Assembly (NCBI RefSeq): GCF_020782115.1
Contig: NZ_JAJGMW010000003.1
Span: forward strand, 186,001-250,000
Source: Leeuwenhoekiella parthenopeia
GTDB taxonomy: Bacteria > Bacteroidota > Bacteroidia > Flavobacteriales > Flavobacteriaceae
DNA length: 64,000 nt
Direction of reading: 5' to 3'
In this document: positions 17,357 to 27,630 of the stretch, piece by piece
How the letters are laid out: each line of letters opens with the position of its first letter
How positions within the stretch are numbered: the first letter of the stretch is position 1
The notes under the pieces: model-generated
The model's input: only the letters and a program-made list of their open reading frames with translations
Told to the model about the DNA's origin: nothing
Database searches by the model: none
Position numbers and translations under genes: made by a program

Positions 17357-19623
17357 CAGCGTATAATCATAAGTTTAACCACTTTCGTCTCCACCGCATC
17401 TTCCGCGGTTATCAAAATAAAGTACACTCCTGAAGCTACTCTGTTGCCTCCAAAAACCGTCGTATCCCACTGAATACTTCCACCCTCAGAAACGGCTTCG
17501 TGCACCAGATTGCCGTTGAGATCGGTAATCTTTACATTGGCGCGTTCGGTTAAACCGTCTACAGTTACCTGCCCGGTAAACTGCGGCCTTACCGGATTAG
17601 GAAAAACCCGGGCTTCCTCGAGGGTTTCATTAGGAGCCACTGCAAAACCGGAATAGGAAACCAGTCCCAGCGGAGTGGCAAAATAGACTTCGCCACTTTC
17701 GTCATCTATCGTGATGTCCTGAATATTATCAGACGGAAGCGGAGAGTTTGAAGTATTAAACTGTAGTAAGGTTTCCTGACCGTTGGCACTGAAGTAAAAC
17801 ACACCGCTGGAAATGGTTCCCACCCACTTGTTGTTATTGCCATCAACCGCTATAGAACGAATAACCTGATCGTTGAGCAGCTCGACCGCCACACCATTCT
17901 CTTCTATAATTATAGGTCGTGCCTGCAAATCGGGATTTTCAAAGATTTGTGCCGGTGAAAACAGCACCCGTAAGCCCTGAGCGGTACCTATCCAAAGACT
18001 TCCGTTAGCATCAACCGCAAGCGCCTGCACCGCATTTGAAGGCAAATTTGAACGCTCGGCATCCAAACGCGCAAACCGATTGGCATCAGGATCATAAGCA
18101 ATGAGACCGCTGTTTGAAGAGCCAAAATACACGTTTTGCTGCCTGCCTATTACGAGTTCGGTGTAGCCTTCAACCATTGGGAAATCGGGGATCAGCTCTG
18201 CAATAGAGAAACCCTGAATCTGGTCTCCGGTTTTTCGTGCCAGGGCATTTTCAACCTGACTGTTAGTCATCCACAGCGTTCCTTCCCGGTCAAAAGCCGC
18301 GCCGTTGATACGCACATCGGTTGGGTTTACCGGAATATCACTCAGCCCGGTATTAGTTTCATCATAGATTTTTACCGCTACTTCTTCGATCACTTCAAGC
18401 AAACCCTGATTGTACGAACTTAAAAATACCTGCGAAAAGTCTTCCGGATTGTAGGTGATGTTAGTCAAATTATTAGCGCCCAAAAGTTCGCCATACGGGA
18501 TATTTTGCCAGCCATCTTCTAAAGTTAAATGCGATGCGCCGCGCTGTTTTAAGGGAAAGGGATTATAATTTGCCGAATAATCCCCATAAACCACCCAGAG
18601 CTGACCCGGTGCTGCTTCAATACTGAAGGGATCATTGCGCAGAGGACCGTCCGGCAAAATTTGTAAAGGAGCGGAAGCATTTGATGGAACAAGCAACATT
18701 CCGCTTTGCGAAGTCCCGGCATAAACCTGACCGTCGCTAAAAAGTCCCGAAGTATAAAGCCCAGGAAATTCAGAAAACAGCGGAATGGTCGCACTTCGCA
18801 CTCCATTTTGATCGTAGACCAAAATACCATCAGCAAGGCTAATACTTAGATGAGTGCCGTTACTTTGAAAATCAACCGGAACTGCCGGAAGCGTTTCAAG
18901 GGTTGCAAAACCGGTATCGTCAAATTCCTGAAGGCTTCGGTCTGTTTTTACCCCCACCAGCTTTTCGCCCAGCACCTGTATACCCAGCCAACCCCCGGCA
19001 TCGAGACGCTCCCAATTGCGAAAATCAATCAGGTTTGCATTTGTCGCATTTGCGCGTTGTAAACCGGCGGTAGGCGAGGCGGCATATATAAATCCATCAA
19101 AAATGACGGTTTGCGCAATGGGAATACGAGACCCGTTAGGACCTATAAAATAGGAGTCGTCAAATTCCAGACGCTGCAAATCAAATAAGGAAATACCAAA
19201 ACCGCTTGCTATGTAGAGTGTGTTTTCAAATTCCTGAAAGCCATTGATGATTTTCTCCTGCGGAAGGATTACCGGTTTATCACGTATGGCGACGAGCGTT
19301 CGTACATTTCCGTCAGGGAGAACCAGATCCAGAAGCCCCGAAGCATAACCTACAAAGAGAATATCCTGCGCCTCCGAATAATGCAAGGCGCTTATCTGCT
19401 CGCCCGTAAGCCCCTGAATGGGTGAATAGGTTGTGATTTCATCGGCGTTAAGATCGTAGCTGAAAACCGAGTTTTGAGCCGCAGCAAAAACCCGCTCACC
19501 ACCCTGAGTCACCGCGGTGATCGAACTATAGGAAAAGTAGCCGGTCCAGGAATCTGAATAATCCTGAGCTCTGGTCATAGTAACCAGTACCAAACAAAGA
19601 AATGTGAGCAATTTAGGTTTCAT
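17356..19623 (-). CDS. porZ: PorZ-like beta-propeller protein with C-terminal sorting-like domain (type IX secretion)
   Basis: 755 residues with a signal peptide ending near TMTRAQ. Two beta-propeller blocks follow: the N-terminal one has WTGYFSYSSITAVTQGGERV and YDLNADEITTYSPIQGLTGE; the second has two-component-regulator-propeller blades such as LPSNAVQALAVDANGSLWIG and LPSDNIQDITIDDESGEVYF. Residues about 670-755 form a type-A-sorting-like domain (VFPNPVRPQFTGQVTV, then GVYFILITAEDAVETKVVKL). This architecture and length match PorZ, the cell-surface type IX secretion component that supplies anionic LPS to the sortase in Porphyromonas. Coupled to recO by TGATG. A generic sensor-like propeller protein is the main alternative. 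Confidence 0.8.
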   Translation of the reverse strand: MKPKLLTFLCLVLVTMTRAQDYSDSWTGYFSYSSITAVTQGGERVFAAAQNSVFSYDLNADEITTYSPIQGLTGEQISALHYSEAQDILFVGYASGLLDLVLPDGNVRTLVAIRDKPVILPQEKIINGFQEFENTLYIASGFGISLFDLQRLEFDDSYFIGPNGSRIPIAQTVIFDGFIYAASPTAGLQRANATNANLIDFRNWERLDAGGWLGIQVLGEKLVGVKTDRSLQEFDDTGFATLETLPAVPVDFQSNGTHLSISLADGILVYDQNGVRSATIPLFSEFPGLYTSGLFSDGQVYAGTSQSGMLLVPSNASAPLQILPDGPLRNDPFSIEAAPGQLWVVYGDYSANYNPFPLKQRGASHLTLEDGWQNIPYGELLGANNLTNITYNPEDFSQVFLSSYNQGLLEVIEEVAVKIYDETNTGLSDIPVNPTDVRINGAAFDREGTLWMTNSQVENALARKTGDQIQGFSIAELIPDFPMVEGYTELVIGRQQNVYFGSSNSGLIAYDPDANRFARLDAERSNLPSNAVQALAVDANGSLWIGTAQGLRVLFSPAQIFENPDLQARPIIIEENGVAVELLNDQVIRSIAVDGNNNKWVGTISSGVFYFSANGQETLLQFNTSNSPLPSDNIQDITIDDESGEVYFATPLGLVSYSGFAVAPNETLEEARVFPNPVRPQFTGQVTVDGLTERANVKITDLNGNLVHEAVSEGGSIQWDTTVFGGNRVASGVYFILITAEDAVETKVVKLMIIR

Positions 19624-19663
19624 AACCGGTTTTGAAGTAAGCTAAAAGTACAATTTCTGACAT

Positions 19664-19691
19664 AAAAAAACCCCGGGAGATTTTCCCGGGG
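19664..19691 (-). terminator. gdhA: Strong terminator after gdhA
   Basis: A perfect 8-bp stem CCCCGGGA / TCCCGGGG (19671-19678 and 19684-19691) with a 5-base loop is followed on the minus strand by seven T residues. It closes the gdhA transcript just before the porZ promoter region. Confidence 0.9.
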
Positions 19692-19718
19692 CTATTTGAT
19701 TTATTATCAAGAGTTCGC

Positions 19719-21074
<1,356 letters not shown>

Positions 21075-21109
21075 TTAGAATTTATAATTTTTAAGGCTCT
21101 TATTCTGCA

Positions 21110-21117
21110 CAAATATA
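21110..21117 (-). promoter_or_regulatory. gdhA: -7 box for gdhA
   Basis: TATATTTG on the minus strand is a full TAnnTTTG match about 48 bases before the gdhA ATG. No convincing -33 TTTG is visible at the usual spacing. Confidence 0.5.
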
Positions 21118-21240
21118 TGATATCATCAAAAATGACCTTCATGTTTTTAGATATTCTTAATATCGAAAATTAGTTTTTATTAAATTTCAAATAAAATCCT
21201 AGACAAGCAGCACAATTTTAGGTTAAATTGCCAGTTTTAC

Positions 21241-21248
21241 TATATTTG
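21241..21248 (+). promoter_or_regulatory. -7 box for the THC0290_0291-like gene
   Basis: TATATTTG matches TAnnTTTG 24 bases before the ATG at 21273. It lies divergent from the gdhA promoter across an AT-rich stretch. Confidence 0.5.
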
Positions 21249-21272
21249 TGAACGAATATTTCCCTAAACTCA

Positions 21273-22079
21273 ATGAATACCAAAATTATAGCTGCGGTAT
21301 TGACTCTCTGGCTTTTACTGCCATTCTCCAGCAGAGCGCAGCTTGGCTTTTCGAATGAGGTGGGAATCATCGCAGGCCCTCTACTTTTTCAGTCTGATTT
21401 TGGATTGCGTAATAATTACGACACCAACATTAATAATCAGGGTATAGGTGTGGGCATTGTGCATTATATGAACTTCGCCTACCGCGCCGATTGTAATTGC
21501 TATTCCAGAGACTTATATTTCAACGATCACTTTAAGCTTCGTTCTGAAGCCGATTTGCATTATACTAAACTCACCCACGAAGGTTTTGAATCTGAAAAGC
21601 AAACTTTAGGTGGTTTGCAACTACGTTCCCACACCGGAAGCTCACTGGTTTTTGAACTGGGTATGCAGCTTGAATATTTCCCTTTAAGCATACGGGATTT
21701 TCAAGCCGGAGCTTATAAGGTGGCACCTTACATCTCTTTAGGAGCCCATTATGTAGGCTATCAGGCAAAGTATGAATCAAGCCTGGACGCGCCCGGCGCA
21801 CTACCGGAGGATATTTATTTTAATCCATTTCTGGTAGGAGATGGTGAATTAGGCGGTATTGACGACAGTCCCGGTAATACCTGGGCGATAACCAGCAGTG
21901 TGGGAATTCGCTACAAATTAAATGTCCTGAGTGATATTAACCTCGAGTTGCGCTATCACCGCTATTTTTCAAATTGGGTTGATGGCTTAAATCCTGATCA
22001 GCAGTTTTACCCGCCCAACAAATATGACGACTCCATCGTGTGGTTGAATGTAGGCTATATTTACTACCTGGACTTTTAA
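21273..22079 (+). CDS. Outer-membrane-type protein, THC0290_0291 family
   Basis: 268 residues with a signal peptide ending near FSSRAQ. The N-terminus (GFSNEVGIIAGPLLFQSDFG) and the cysteine-bearing NFAYRADCNCYSRDLYFNDH are characteristic of a Flavobacteriaceae family named THC0290_0291, whose role is not known. Alternating hydrophobic strands and a final aromatic segment (GYIYYLDF) suggest a small outer-membrane beta-barrel. It is monocistronic, divergent from gdhA and convergent with metB, only 13 bases away from it. Confidence 0.7.
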   Translation: MNTKIIAAVLTLWLLLPFSSRAQLGFSNEVGIIAGPLLFQSDFGLRNNYDTNINNQGIGVGIVHYMNFAYRADCNCYSRDLYFNDHFKLRSEADLHYTKLTHEGFESEKQTLGGLQLRSHTGSSLVFELGMQLEYFPLSIRDFQAGAYKVAPYISLGAHYVGYQAKYESSLDAPGALPEDIYFNPFLVGDGELGGIDDSPGNTWAITSSVGIRYKLNVLSDINLELRYHRYFSNWVDGLNPDQQFYPPNKYDDSIVWLNVGYIYYLDF

Positions 22080-22092
22080 AAATCCAGAGGAT

Positions 22093-23235
22093 TTATCCCA
22101 GAGCCTGTTTCAAGTCTTCCAGCAAATCATCTATATCTTCAATACCTACACTCAGACGAATGAGTGAATCTTTGATACCGGTTTTTTGACGTTCTTCTTT
22201 GGGAATACTGGCGTGTGTCATCGTTGCCGGATGCCCCGCAAGACTTTCAACCCCACCCAAACTTTCAGCAAGGGTAAATACGTTTAATTTCTCTACTACC
22301 TCAACGGCTCCCTGAAGTGAATCATTTTTAGTCGTAAAAGAAACCATTCCGCCAAAATCCTTCATTTGCTTTTTGGCAACATCATGATTGGGATGATCTT
22401 CAAAACCCGGCCAATATACTTTATCAACTTTAGGATGATTTTTTAAGAAATGAGCAACGGCTTTACCGTTCTCACAATGTCTTTGCAGGCGCACGTGCAA
22501 GGTTTTGATTCCGCGAAGCGCAAGAAAACTATCCTGTGGACCACAAACGGCACCGCTTGCATTTTGAATAAAGTACAATTTATCTGCCAGCTCTTTATCG
22601 CGCACAATCAGGCCTCCCATCACCAGGTCACTATGGCCGCCCAGGTATTTGGTCACACTGTGCATCACGATATCTGCACCTAAATCTAAAGGCTGCTGCA
22701 GGTAAGGAGTCGCAAAAGTATTATCAACCGCAAGCAGAAGATTGTGGGCTTTGGCTACTTTAGAGACAGCTTCAATATCTATAATATTCATCATTGGGTT
22801 AGTAGGAGTCTCCACCCAAATGAGTTTGGTTTTTTCGGTAATTGCAGCTTCAATTTTTGAAGTATCCTGCATAGATACAAAGTGAAATTTCAAACCAAAA
22901 TCTTCAAATATTTTGGTAAACAACCGATACGAACCTCCGTATAAGTCGTTAGTTGAAATGATTTCGTCTCCCGGCTTAAACAGCTTCAACACCGCATCAA
23001 TCGCGGCAAGACCCGAACCGAAAGCAAGACCAAACGCTCCATTTTCAATACTGGCAAGCGCATCTTCAAGAGCTTTACGGGTAGGGTTTCCGCTACGCGA
23101 ATACTCAAAACCCTTATGCCCGCCCGGAGTCGTTTGGCTGTAGGTTGACGTTTGATATATGGGAGGCATCACACTTCCGTAAGCCGGATCTGTATGGTGT
23201 TGTCCTCCGTGAATGGTCTTGGTATTGAATTTCAT
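22093..23235 (-). CDS. metB: Trans-sulfuration PLP enzyme, cystathionine gamma-synthase type
   Basis: 380-residue Cys/Met-metabolism PLP enzyme. The PLP lysine is Lys196 in HSVTKYLGGHSD. Other family landmarks are YSRSGNPTRKALEDALASIE, ETPTNPMMNIIDI, AVDNTFATPYLQQPL and the C-terminal ESLGGVESLAGHPATMTHAS. It could act as cystathionine gamma-synthase or as gamma-lyase; these cannot be separated by eye, although the ESLGG-ESL-HP pattern is shared by both. Cytoplasmic, single-gene unit. The 105-base upstream gap carries two palindromes that might be operators; I saw no SAM riboswitch. Confidence 0.85.
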   Translation of the reverse strand: MKFNTKTIHGGQHHTDPAYGSVMPPIYQTSTYSQTTPGGHKGFEYSRSGNPTRKALEDALASIENGAFGLAFGSGLAAIDAVLKLFKPGDEIISTNDLYGGSYRLFTKIFEDFGLKFHFVSMQDTSKIEAAITEKTKLIWVETPTNPMMNIIDIEAVSKVAKAHNLLLAVDNTFATPYLQQPLDLGADIVMHSVTKYLGGHSDLVMGGLIVRDKELADKLYFIQNASGAVCGPQDSFLALRGIKTLHVRLQRHCENGKAVAHFLKNHPKVDKVYWPGFEDHPNHDVAKKQMKDFGGMVSFTTKNDSLQGAVEVVEKLNVFTLAESLGGVESLAGHPATMTHASIPKEERQKTGIKDSLIRLSVGIEDIDDLLEDLKQALG

Positions 23236-23246
23236 ATCTTCAAAAA

Positions 23247-23284
23247 TTTCAGTGTCTGAAACGTAAATGTAGGAAGCCCGGGCT
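23247..23284. promoter_or_regulatory. Two palindromes upstream of metB
   Basis: TTTCAG-TGT-CTGAAA (23247-23261) is a perfect 6-bp inverted repeat 12 bases before the metB start. AGCCCGGGCT (23275-23284) is a perfect 10-bp palindrome next to it. Their position between divergent genes suits an operator, but no regulator is identified. Confidence 0.4.
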
Positions 23285-23340
23285 CCATTCCCAAAATTGG
23301 ATGTACCTTTATTTAATGTTTAACACCTAATGAATCTGGT

Positions 23341-24099
23341 TTGAAAAAAGTAAGTCTGATCCTGAGTTTGTTTATGATTTTGGTTGCCTGTAAGAAAGAA
23401 GATCCCAGGCTAACCTATGATATAGAGGTTATCAAAACCGAAAGTCTGGCCCTTTGTGATGAAGGTTTATGTCCTGAAATCGCTATAGATAAAGTAACCA
23501 TGGGAGGAGGGGCTTTTGCAGATACCATCAACACAGCCGTTGAAAAGCACCTCATTGATTTGCTCATCATGGACCCCGATGAGGCTAAAAAAGTTCATAC
23601 GCTGGATGAGGCGCTTCAAAATTTTGTTCAAAATTACCGGGTGTACCGAAGCGATTTTCCCGATGCAATCCCTGAATATGAGGTTAGCAGCACATCTTCT
23701 ATAAGTTTTGACAACGGCAAACTCCTGTGCATTGCTTTTGATGATTATACCTATTATGGTGGTGCGCACGGTTACGGCAGCACCTTTTACCTCAACTTCG
23801 ACAAAGATTTACAGCAGGTTCTTACGCCTGAAATGCTTTTTAAGGATCTGGAAGGTTTTAAGCGCTTAGCCGAAAAACGTTTTAGAAGTCAATACCAAAT
23901 ACAACCCGAGGAAGACTTAAGCGAAACAGGCTATTTCTTTACCGAAGATACTTTTACATTGCCTCAAAACATTGGTTTTAGAAATGACCAACTCATTTTG
24001 CTCTATAACCCTTATGAAATTGCCTCTTACGCAGACGGGCAGCTCATTTTAAACTTTGATCTTGCCGAGGTTAAAGACTATCTTAAGTCAAACCCATAG
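23341..24099 (+). CDS. DUF3298/DUF4163 lipoprotein
   Basis: 252 residues. The frame has no ATG and begins at TTG (23341), which directly opens a lipoprotein signal MKKVSLILSLFMILVAC, so the TTG start is likely real. The DUF4163-like N-terminal part contains CDEGLCPEIAIDKVTMGG. The DUF3298 part follows with YTYYGGAHGYGSTFYLNFD and LLYNPYEIASYADG, the same modules as the C-terminal region of RsiV-type proteins. It is probably a periplasmic lipid-anchored protein of unknown ligand. Its 3' end overlaps the convergent DinB-family gene by 17 bases. Confidence 0.8.
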   Translation: MKKVSLILSLFMILVACKKEDPRLTYDIEVIKTESLALCDEGLCPEIAIDKVTMGGGAFADTINTAVEKHLIDLLIMDPDEAKKVHTLDEALQNFVQNYRVYRSDFPDAIPEYEVSSTSSISFDNGKLLCIAFDDYTYYGGAHGYGSTFYLNFDKDLQQVLTPEMLFKDLEGFKRLAEKRFRSQYQIQPEEDLSETGYFFTEDTFTLPQNIGFRNDQLILLYNPYEIASYADGQLILNFDLAEVKDYLKSNP

Positions 24100-24559
24100 C
24101 ACGGCGTAAAGCCAGTACCGATCCCAGGTGGATACCTTCGTGGAAGTTGTTGTAGGCGATAGCTTCATCAACATTGGTCAGTGTGCTGTCCATAGACGTG
24201 GTGATGCTGTTGTAGGTTTTAAACATGCCTGCTTCGTAATCTTTTTTGGTTTGATCTAGCGTGCTAAAAAGTAATTCCCTGATTTCATCAACTTCGGCCT
24301 GAGTGACTTCGCCTTCGGGTTTTGTGCCTTTTCTGTAGGCGTTGATGATTTCATCTGAAACCAAAGCAGGAACATCTGAAAATTTATACACCAAAATCTG
24401 CTGCGTAGCCACAAGGTGCGCGATATTCCAGAAGATATTGTTGTTATAACCTTCGGGGATTTTATTGAGGTCTTCTAGAGAAATGCTATCCAGATAATTT
24501 TTAAGGATCGTTCGGGTTTTATAGGTGTTTGTAAGCGTAAAATCGAGAATTGGAGTCAT
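24083..24559 (-). CDS. DinB-family protein (putative thiol-transferase fold)
   Basis: Four-helix-bundle protein of 158 residues in the DinB/YfiT superfamily. I start it at 24559 (MTPILDFTLTNTYKTRTIL), since the 11 upstream residues are not family-like. Metal-ligand histidines are visible in FWNIAHLVATQQILV and in the C-terminal NFHEGIHLGSVLALRRAMGL. Some members are mycothiol- or bacillithiol-dependent enzymes; the substrate here is unknown. The 3' end overlaps the convergent DUF3298 lipoprotein gene. Confidence 0.85.
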   Translation of the reverse strand: MTPILDFTLTNTYKTRTILKNYLDSISLEDLNKIPEGYNNNIFWNIAHLVATQQILVYKFSDVPALVSDEIINAYRKGTKPEGEVTQAEVDEIRELLFSTLDQTKKDYEAGMFKTYNSITTSMDSTLTNVDEAIAYNNFHEGIHLGSVLALRRAMGLT

Positions 24560-24650
24560 AAGTTTAATTTGGATTAACTCACCTCGGGGCAAGCCCGGGA
24601 GGTCTTTGTTGGGTACAATTTTTTAATTTTAAGACAAGCCTCAGACATTA

Positions 24651-24658
24651 TACCTTTG
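24651..24658 (+). promoter_or_regulatory. -7 box for the ArsC/Spx-family gene
   Basis: TACCTTTG matches TAnnTTTG, 34 bases before the ATG at 24692 and 76 before the alternative TTG at 24734. The upstream -33 region is only T-rich. Confidence 0.45.
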
Positions 24659-24691
24659 GCTGTGCCAATAAAAGTACCGTTTTAGCCCAAA

Positions 24692-25087
24692 ATGCGATTA
24701 CTTTGCAGGGCAGAAATTCTAAAAAATTGGGTTTTGAAAAAAATATATTACCTGTCTACCTGCGATACCTGTACCCGTATTATGAAGGAAATCGAATTGC
24801 CTTCGGCTTTTATACAGCAGGACATTAAAACAGACCCGCTTACCGAAGAACAGCTTGACGAGCTCTATAACCTTAGCGGAAGCTACGAAGCACTTTTTAA
24901 CAAACGTGCCCGCCTATACCGGGAGCGTGGCCTCAACAATGAGCCGCTGGAGGAAGACAAGTATGCCGAATTGATTCTGGAGCATTATACCTTTCTAAAA
25001 CGACCGGTAATTGTAAACAACGATCAAATTTTTATAGGTAACAGTAAAAAAACGGTTGAAGCGGCAAAAGAAGCCATCCACAATTAA
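24692..25087 (+). CDS. ArsC/Spx-family thioredoxin-fold protein
   Basis: Up to 131 residues. The thioredoxin-like fold begins at KKIYYLSTCDTCTRIMKEIE, with a CDTC active-site pair; the ArsC-type second half includes SYEALFNKRARLYRE and LIL-HYTFLKRPVIVNNDQI, where the arginine and cis-proline region (KRPVI) is conserved. The true start may be TTG 24734, which would begin right at the fold and give 117 residues; the ATG at 24692 adds a poorly conserved leader. It may be a glutathione- or thiol-dependent arsenate reductase or a redox regulator; no ars genes are adjacent. The EamA transporter follows after 9 bases. Confidence 0.82.
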   Translation: MRLLCRAEILKNWVLKKIYYLSTCDTCTRIMKEIELPSAFIQQDIKTDPLTEEQLDELYNLSGSYEALFNKRARLYRERGLNNEPLEEDKYAELILEHYTFLKRPVIVNNDQIFIGNSKKTVEAAKEAIHN

Positions 25088-25096
25088 GCCCCGGCT

Positions 25097-25996
25097 ATGA
25101 GCAAACGCACGCTGGCGCTCGTCGCAGCAACCCTGGCCGGAACGATCTACGGTATCAACCACACGCTGGCCAAAGGCGTTATGCCTCAGTTTATAAGTCC
25201 GTTTGGGTTTATTTTACTTCGGGTTTTGGGAGCTTCAGTCCTGTTCTGGATTGTAAGCCTGTTTACCAAGTCTGAAAAGATTGACCGCAGCGATTACTGG
25301 CGTCTGCTGGGCTGTGCCTTTTTTGGCATGTTTATCAATATGCTGGCCTTTTTTACCGGTTTACAGCTTTCGACACCGGTAAACAGTTCGGTGATCATCA
25401 CGCTCAGCCCTGTAATTTTACTGGTGCTTTCGGCTCTGTTTCTTAAAGAAAAAATTTCCGCCTTAAAGATTCTGGGTATCGCGATTGGTATGCTTGGGGC
25501 ATTGGTTTTGGTACTTTTTGGCGCTTCAACCCAGCAGAACGCACCAAATATTCCGCTGGGGAATATTATGTTTTTGATAAACGGTACGGCTTACGCGGTG
25601 TATCTGGTTTTGATCAAACCCCTTACCAAAAAGTACAACACGGTCACCATGATGAAATGGCTGTTTCTTACCGGCGTCTTCTTAAACCTTCCGTTTACCT
25701 ATGGCGATTTTGCCGCGGTAGACTGGTTAAATCTACCGGCATGGGCAATCTGGGTTATGGTGTTTGTGGTGGTAGGAACTACGTTTTCAACTTATTTTCT
25801 CAATCTGTATGCATTGCGAACGCTTAAAGCTTCTACAGTAGGTGCTTTTATTTACCTGCAACCGCTTATCGCTGTGCTCTTTGCTGTTCTTACAGGCGCA
25901 GACCGAATCACTCCGGTACGCTTAATCGCCGGCCTGATGATTTTTACAGGCGTTTACCTCTCAACACGCACCAAAAAGAAGACGCAGACTAGCTAA
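25097..25996 (+). CDS. EamA-family (drug/metabolite superfamily) transporter
   Basis: Inner-membrane protein of 299 residues with ten predicted transmembrane helices in two EamA repeats: the first begins ALVAATLAGTIYGINHTLAK, the second GNIMFLINGTAYAVYLVLIK. Conserved proline-rich turns such as STPVNSSVIITLSPVILLVL and AFIYLQPLIAVLFAVLTG are typical of the family. The substrate (metabolite export is most common) cannot be told from sequence. Its 3' end overlaps the convergent thioesterase gene by 8 bases. Probably cotranscribed with the ArsC/Spx-family gene. Confidence 0.9.
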   Translation: MSKRTLALVAATLAGTIYGINHTLAKGVMPQFISPFGFILLRVLGASVLFWIVSLFTKSEKIDRSDYWRLLGCAFFGMFINMLAFFTGLQLSTPVNSSVIITLSPVILLVLSALFLKEKISALKILGIAIGMLGALVLVLFGASTQQNAPNIPLGNIMFLINGTAYAVYLVLIKPLTKKYNTVTMMKWLFLTGVFLNLPFTYGDFAAVDWLNLPAWAIWVMVFVVVGTTFSTYFLNLYALRTLKASTVGAFIYLQPLIAVLFAVLTGADRITPVRLIAGLMIFTGVYLSTRTKKKTQTS

Positions 25997-26465
25997 GATC
26001 CTGTGGCTTTTTGCCGTATTTACGGGTATCTTCTTTGGTAAGGGTTCTAAAATCTTCGGTATGCTCTAAGGAAGATAGGTTTTTAAACAGCTCTTCCGGA
26101 AGTGCAGTAAGCTTGCGTTCTTTAAGATCAATCCAGGCGCCCATCATTTCGCAGCTTGCAAAATTTCGGCCTTTGTGATCGTAGAAATTATGTACAAATT
26201 CAAAATACATACCGTCTTCCGCAAGGCCTTTTAATTGCAAGGACACCTTTACAGACTTACCCGCAAACACTTCCTTGAAATAATACATATGCTCGTAAAA
26301 CACAACGGGACCTATGTTGTGTTTGGCCATTTCCTCCTGTCCAAAACCGTTTTCCATCAAAAAAGCCATACGGGTATGACTCATAAAATTGATGTAAGCA
26401 CTATTGGCAAGATGGCGGTTGGCATCTATATCACTCCAGCGTATTTCAAATTCTTTGGTGTACAT
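25989..26465 (-). CDS. Acyl-CoA thioesterase, 4-hydroxybenzoyl-CoA thioesterase (hot-dog) family
   Basis: 158-residue single hot-dog-fold enzyme, YbgC/FadM-like. The catalytic aspartate region RWSDIDANRHLANSAYINFM matches the family motif RxxDxDxxxHxNNxxYxxxxE in outline. Later strands appear as VSLQLKGLAEDGMYFEFVHN and AWIDLKERKLTALP. Expected to hydrolyse short or medium acyl-CoA in the cytoplasm. Single gene, convergent with the EamA transporter. Confidence 0.88.
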   Translation of the reverse strand: MYTKEFEIRWSDIDANRHLANSAYINFMSHTRMAFLMENGFGQEEMAKHNIGPVVFYEHMYYFKEVFAGKSVKVSLQLKGLAEDGMYFEFVHNFYDHKGRNFASCEMMGAWIDLKERKLTALPEELFKNLSSLEHTEDFRTLTKEDTRKYGKKPQDLS

Positions 26466-26606
26466 AAGCTCAATTTAGAATGCAAAATTACATAATATCT
26501 TGTGCGTGCATAGGACTTTACAAAAACCTTAATAATCAAGAAGTCCTCTCAATTGTGATATTTAGGGTATCTTCGGCATTCAGTTAAAGCCTTTATTTGC
26601 CCAAAA

Positions 26607-27575
26607 ATGCCTGTTGTTAAATCTACCTATAAAGCTCCTGCTCCCTTTAAGAATGCGCACTTCAACACGATTTTTGCTGCAAAGATCAGAACGGTAACCG
26701 GTCTTAGCTACGAGCGCGAACGCATTAACCTGCAGGACGGGGACTTTCTGGATATTGACTGGAGTTTTTCGCAGAGCGAAAGCAAAGCAAAACAGGTGGT
26801 ATTGCTTTTTCACGGTCTTGAAGGCCACGCCAAAAGGCCTTATATGGCAGGCACCACAAAAATTTTAAATGCAAACGGGTTTGACTGCGCTGCTGTTAAC
26901 CTGAGAGGCTGTAGTGGGGAGACTAACCTGCACCTGCGTTCCTACCATTCGGGTGCTACAGATGATGTAGCTGATGTGGTCGCTTTTGTAGAAGCTGCTA
27001 AAGATTACGATCAAATCTTTTTATGCGGTTTTAGTCTGGGCGGAAATCTGGTATTGAAATATCTGGGCGAAAACCGAAGCCGGCCGGAAAGCATCAAAGC
27101 CGGAGTCGCCGTTTCAACCCCGGTAGATTTGTATGATTCGCTGGAAGCTTTACAACAAAAACAAAACTGGGTGTACCGCTGGTCCTTTCTTAAAGGATTG
27201 CGAGACAAGTACCGGCAAAAGCTGGAGCGTTATCCTCAAGAGCTCAGCAAACAGGATTACAAAAACATCAAATCCCTGCGGCTTTTTGACGAACTCTACA
27301 CTGCGCCAGCCAATGGTTTTAAAGATGCTATGGACTACTATACCAAAAGCAGCAGCAAGCAGTTTTTAGAAGACATTAAAGTACCTACCTTGATTTTAAA
27401 TGCTAAAGACGACTCCTTTCTCAACGCGAGCTGTTACCCGGTTGAGGCTGTTCAAAAGAATACCAATCTCTTTCTGGAAATGCCCAAAACAGGTGGTCAC
27501 GTGGGCTTTATGCTTTTTGAACGACCCACCTACTGCGAAAAACGCAGCCTGCAATTCATTCAAGATTATGCATAA
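26607..27575 (+). CDS. YheT-family alpha/beta hydrolase
   Basis: 322-residue cytoplasmic alpha/beta hydrolase of the YheT/ABHD1-3 type. Nucleophile Ser143 lies in LCGFSLGGNLVLKYLGEN; the acid is probably in LNAKDDSFL and the histidine in KTGGHVGFM. The N-terminal PAPFKNAHFNTIFAAK and HGLEGHAKRPYM are family hallmarks. Members are putative esterases or lipases. The gene is single, with a TATCTTCG box (one mismatch to the -7 consensus) some 40 bases upstream. The C-terminus is complete. Confidence 0.88.
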   Translation: MPVVKSTYKAPAPFKNAHFNTIFAAKIRTVTGLSYERERINLQDGDFLDIDWSFSQSESKAKQVVLLFHGLEGHAKRPYMAGTTKILNANGFDCAAVNLRGCSGETNLHLRSYHSGATDDVADVVAFVEAAKDYDQIFLCGFSLGGNLVLKYLGENRSRPESIKAGVAVSTPVDLYDSLEALQQKQNWVYRWSFLKGLRDKYRQKLERYPQELSKQDYKNIKSLRLFDELYTAPANGFKDAMDYYTKSSSKQFLEDIKVPTLILNAKDDSFLNASCYPVEAVQKNTNLFLEMPKTGGHVGFMLFERPTYCEKRSLQFIQDYA

Positions 27576-27630
27576 TATTGTACTGCGCTAAAATGTTATG
27601 TATATTAGTCCTCCAATTAAAATTTTAAAA

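Noticed and set aside
22093-23340. SAM riboswitch upstream of metB
   Set aside because: The gap is only about 105 bases and shows two short palindromes but none of the conserved riboswitch core; not supported.
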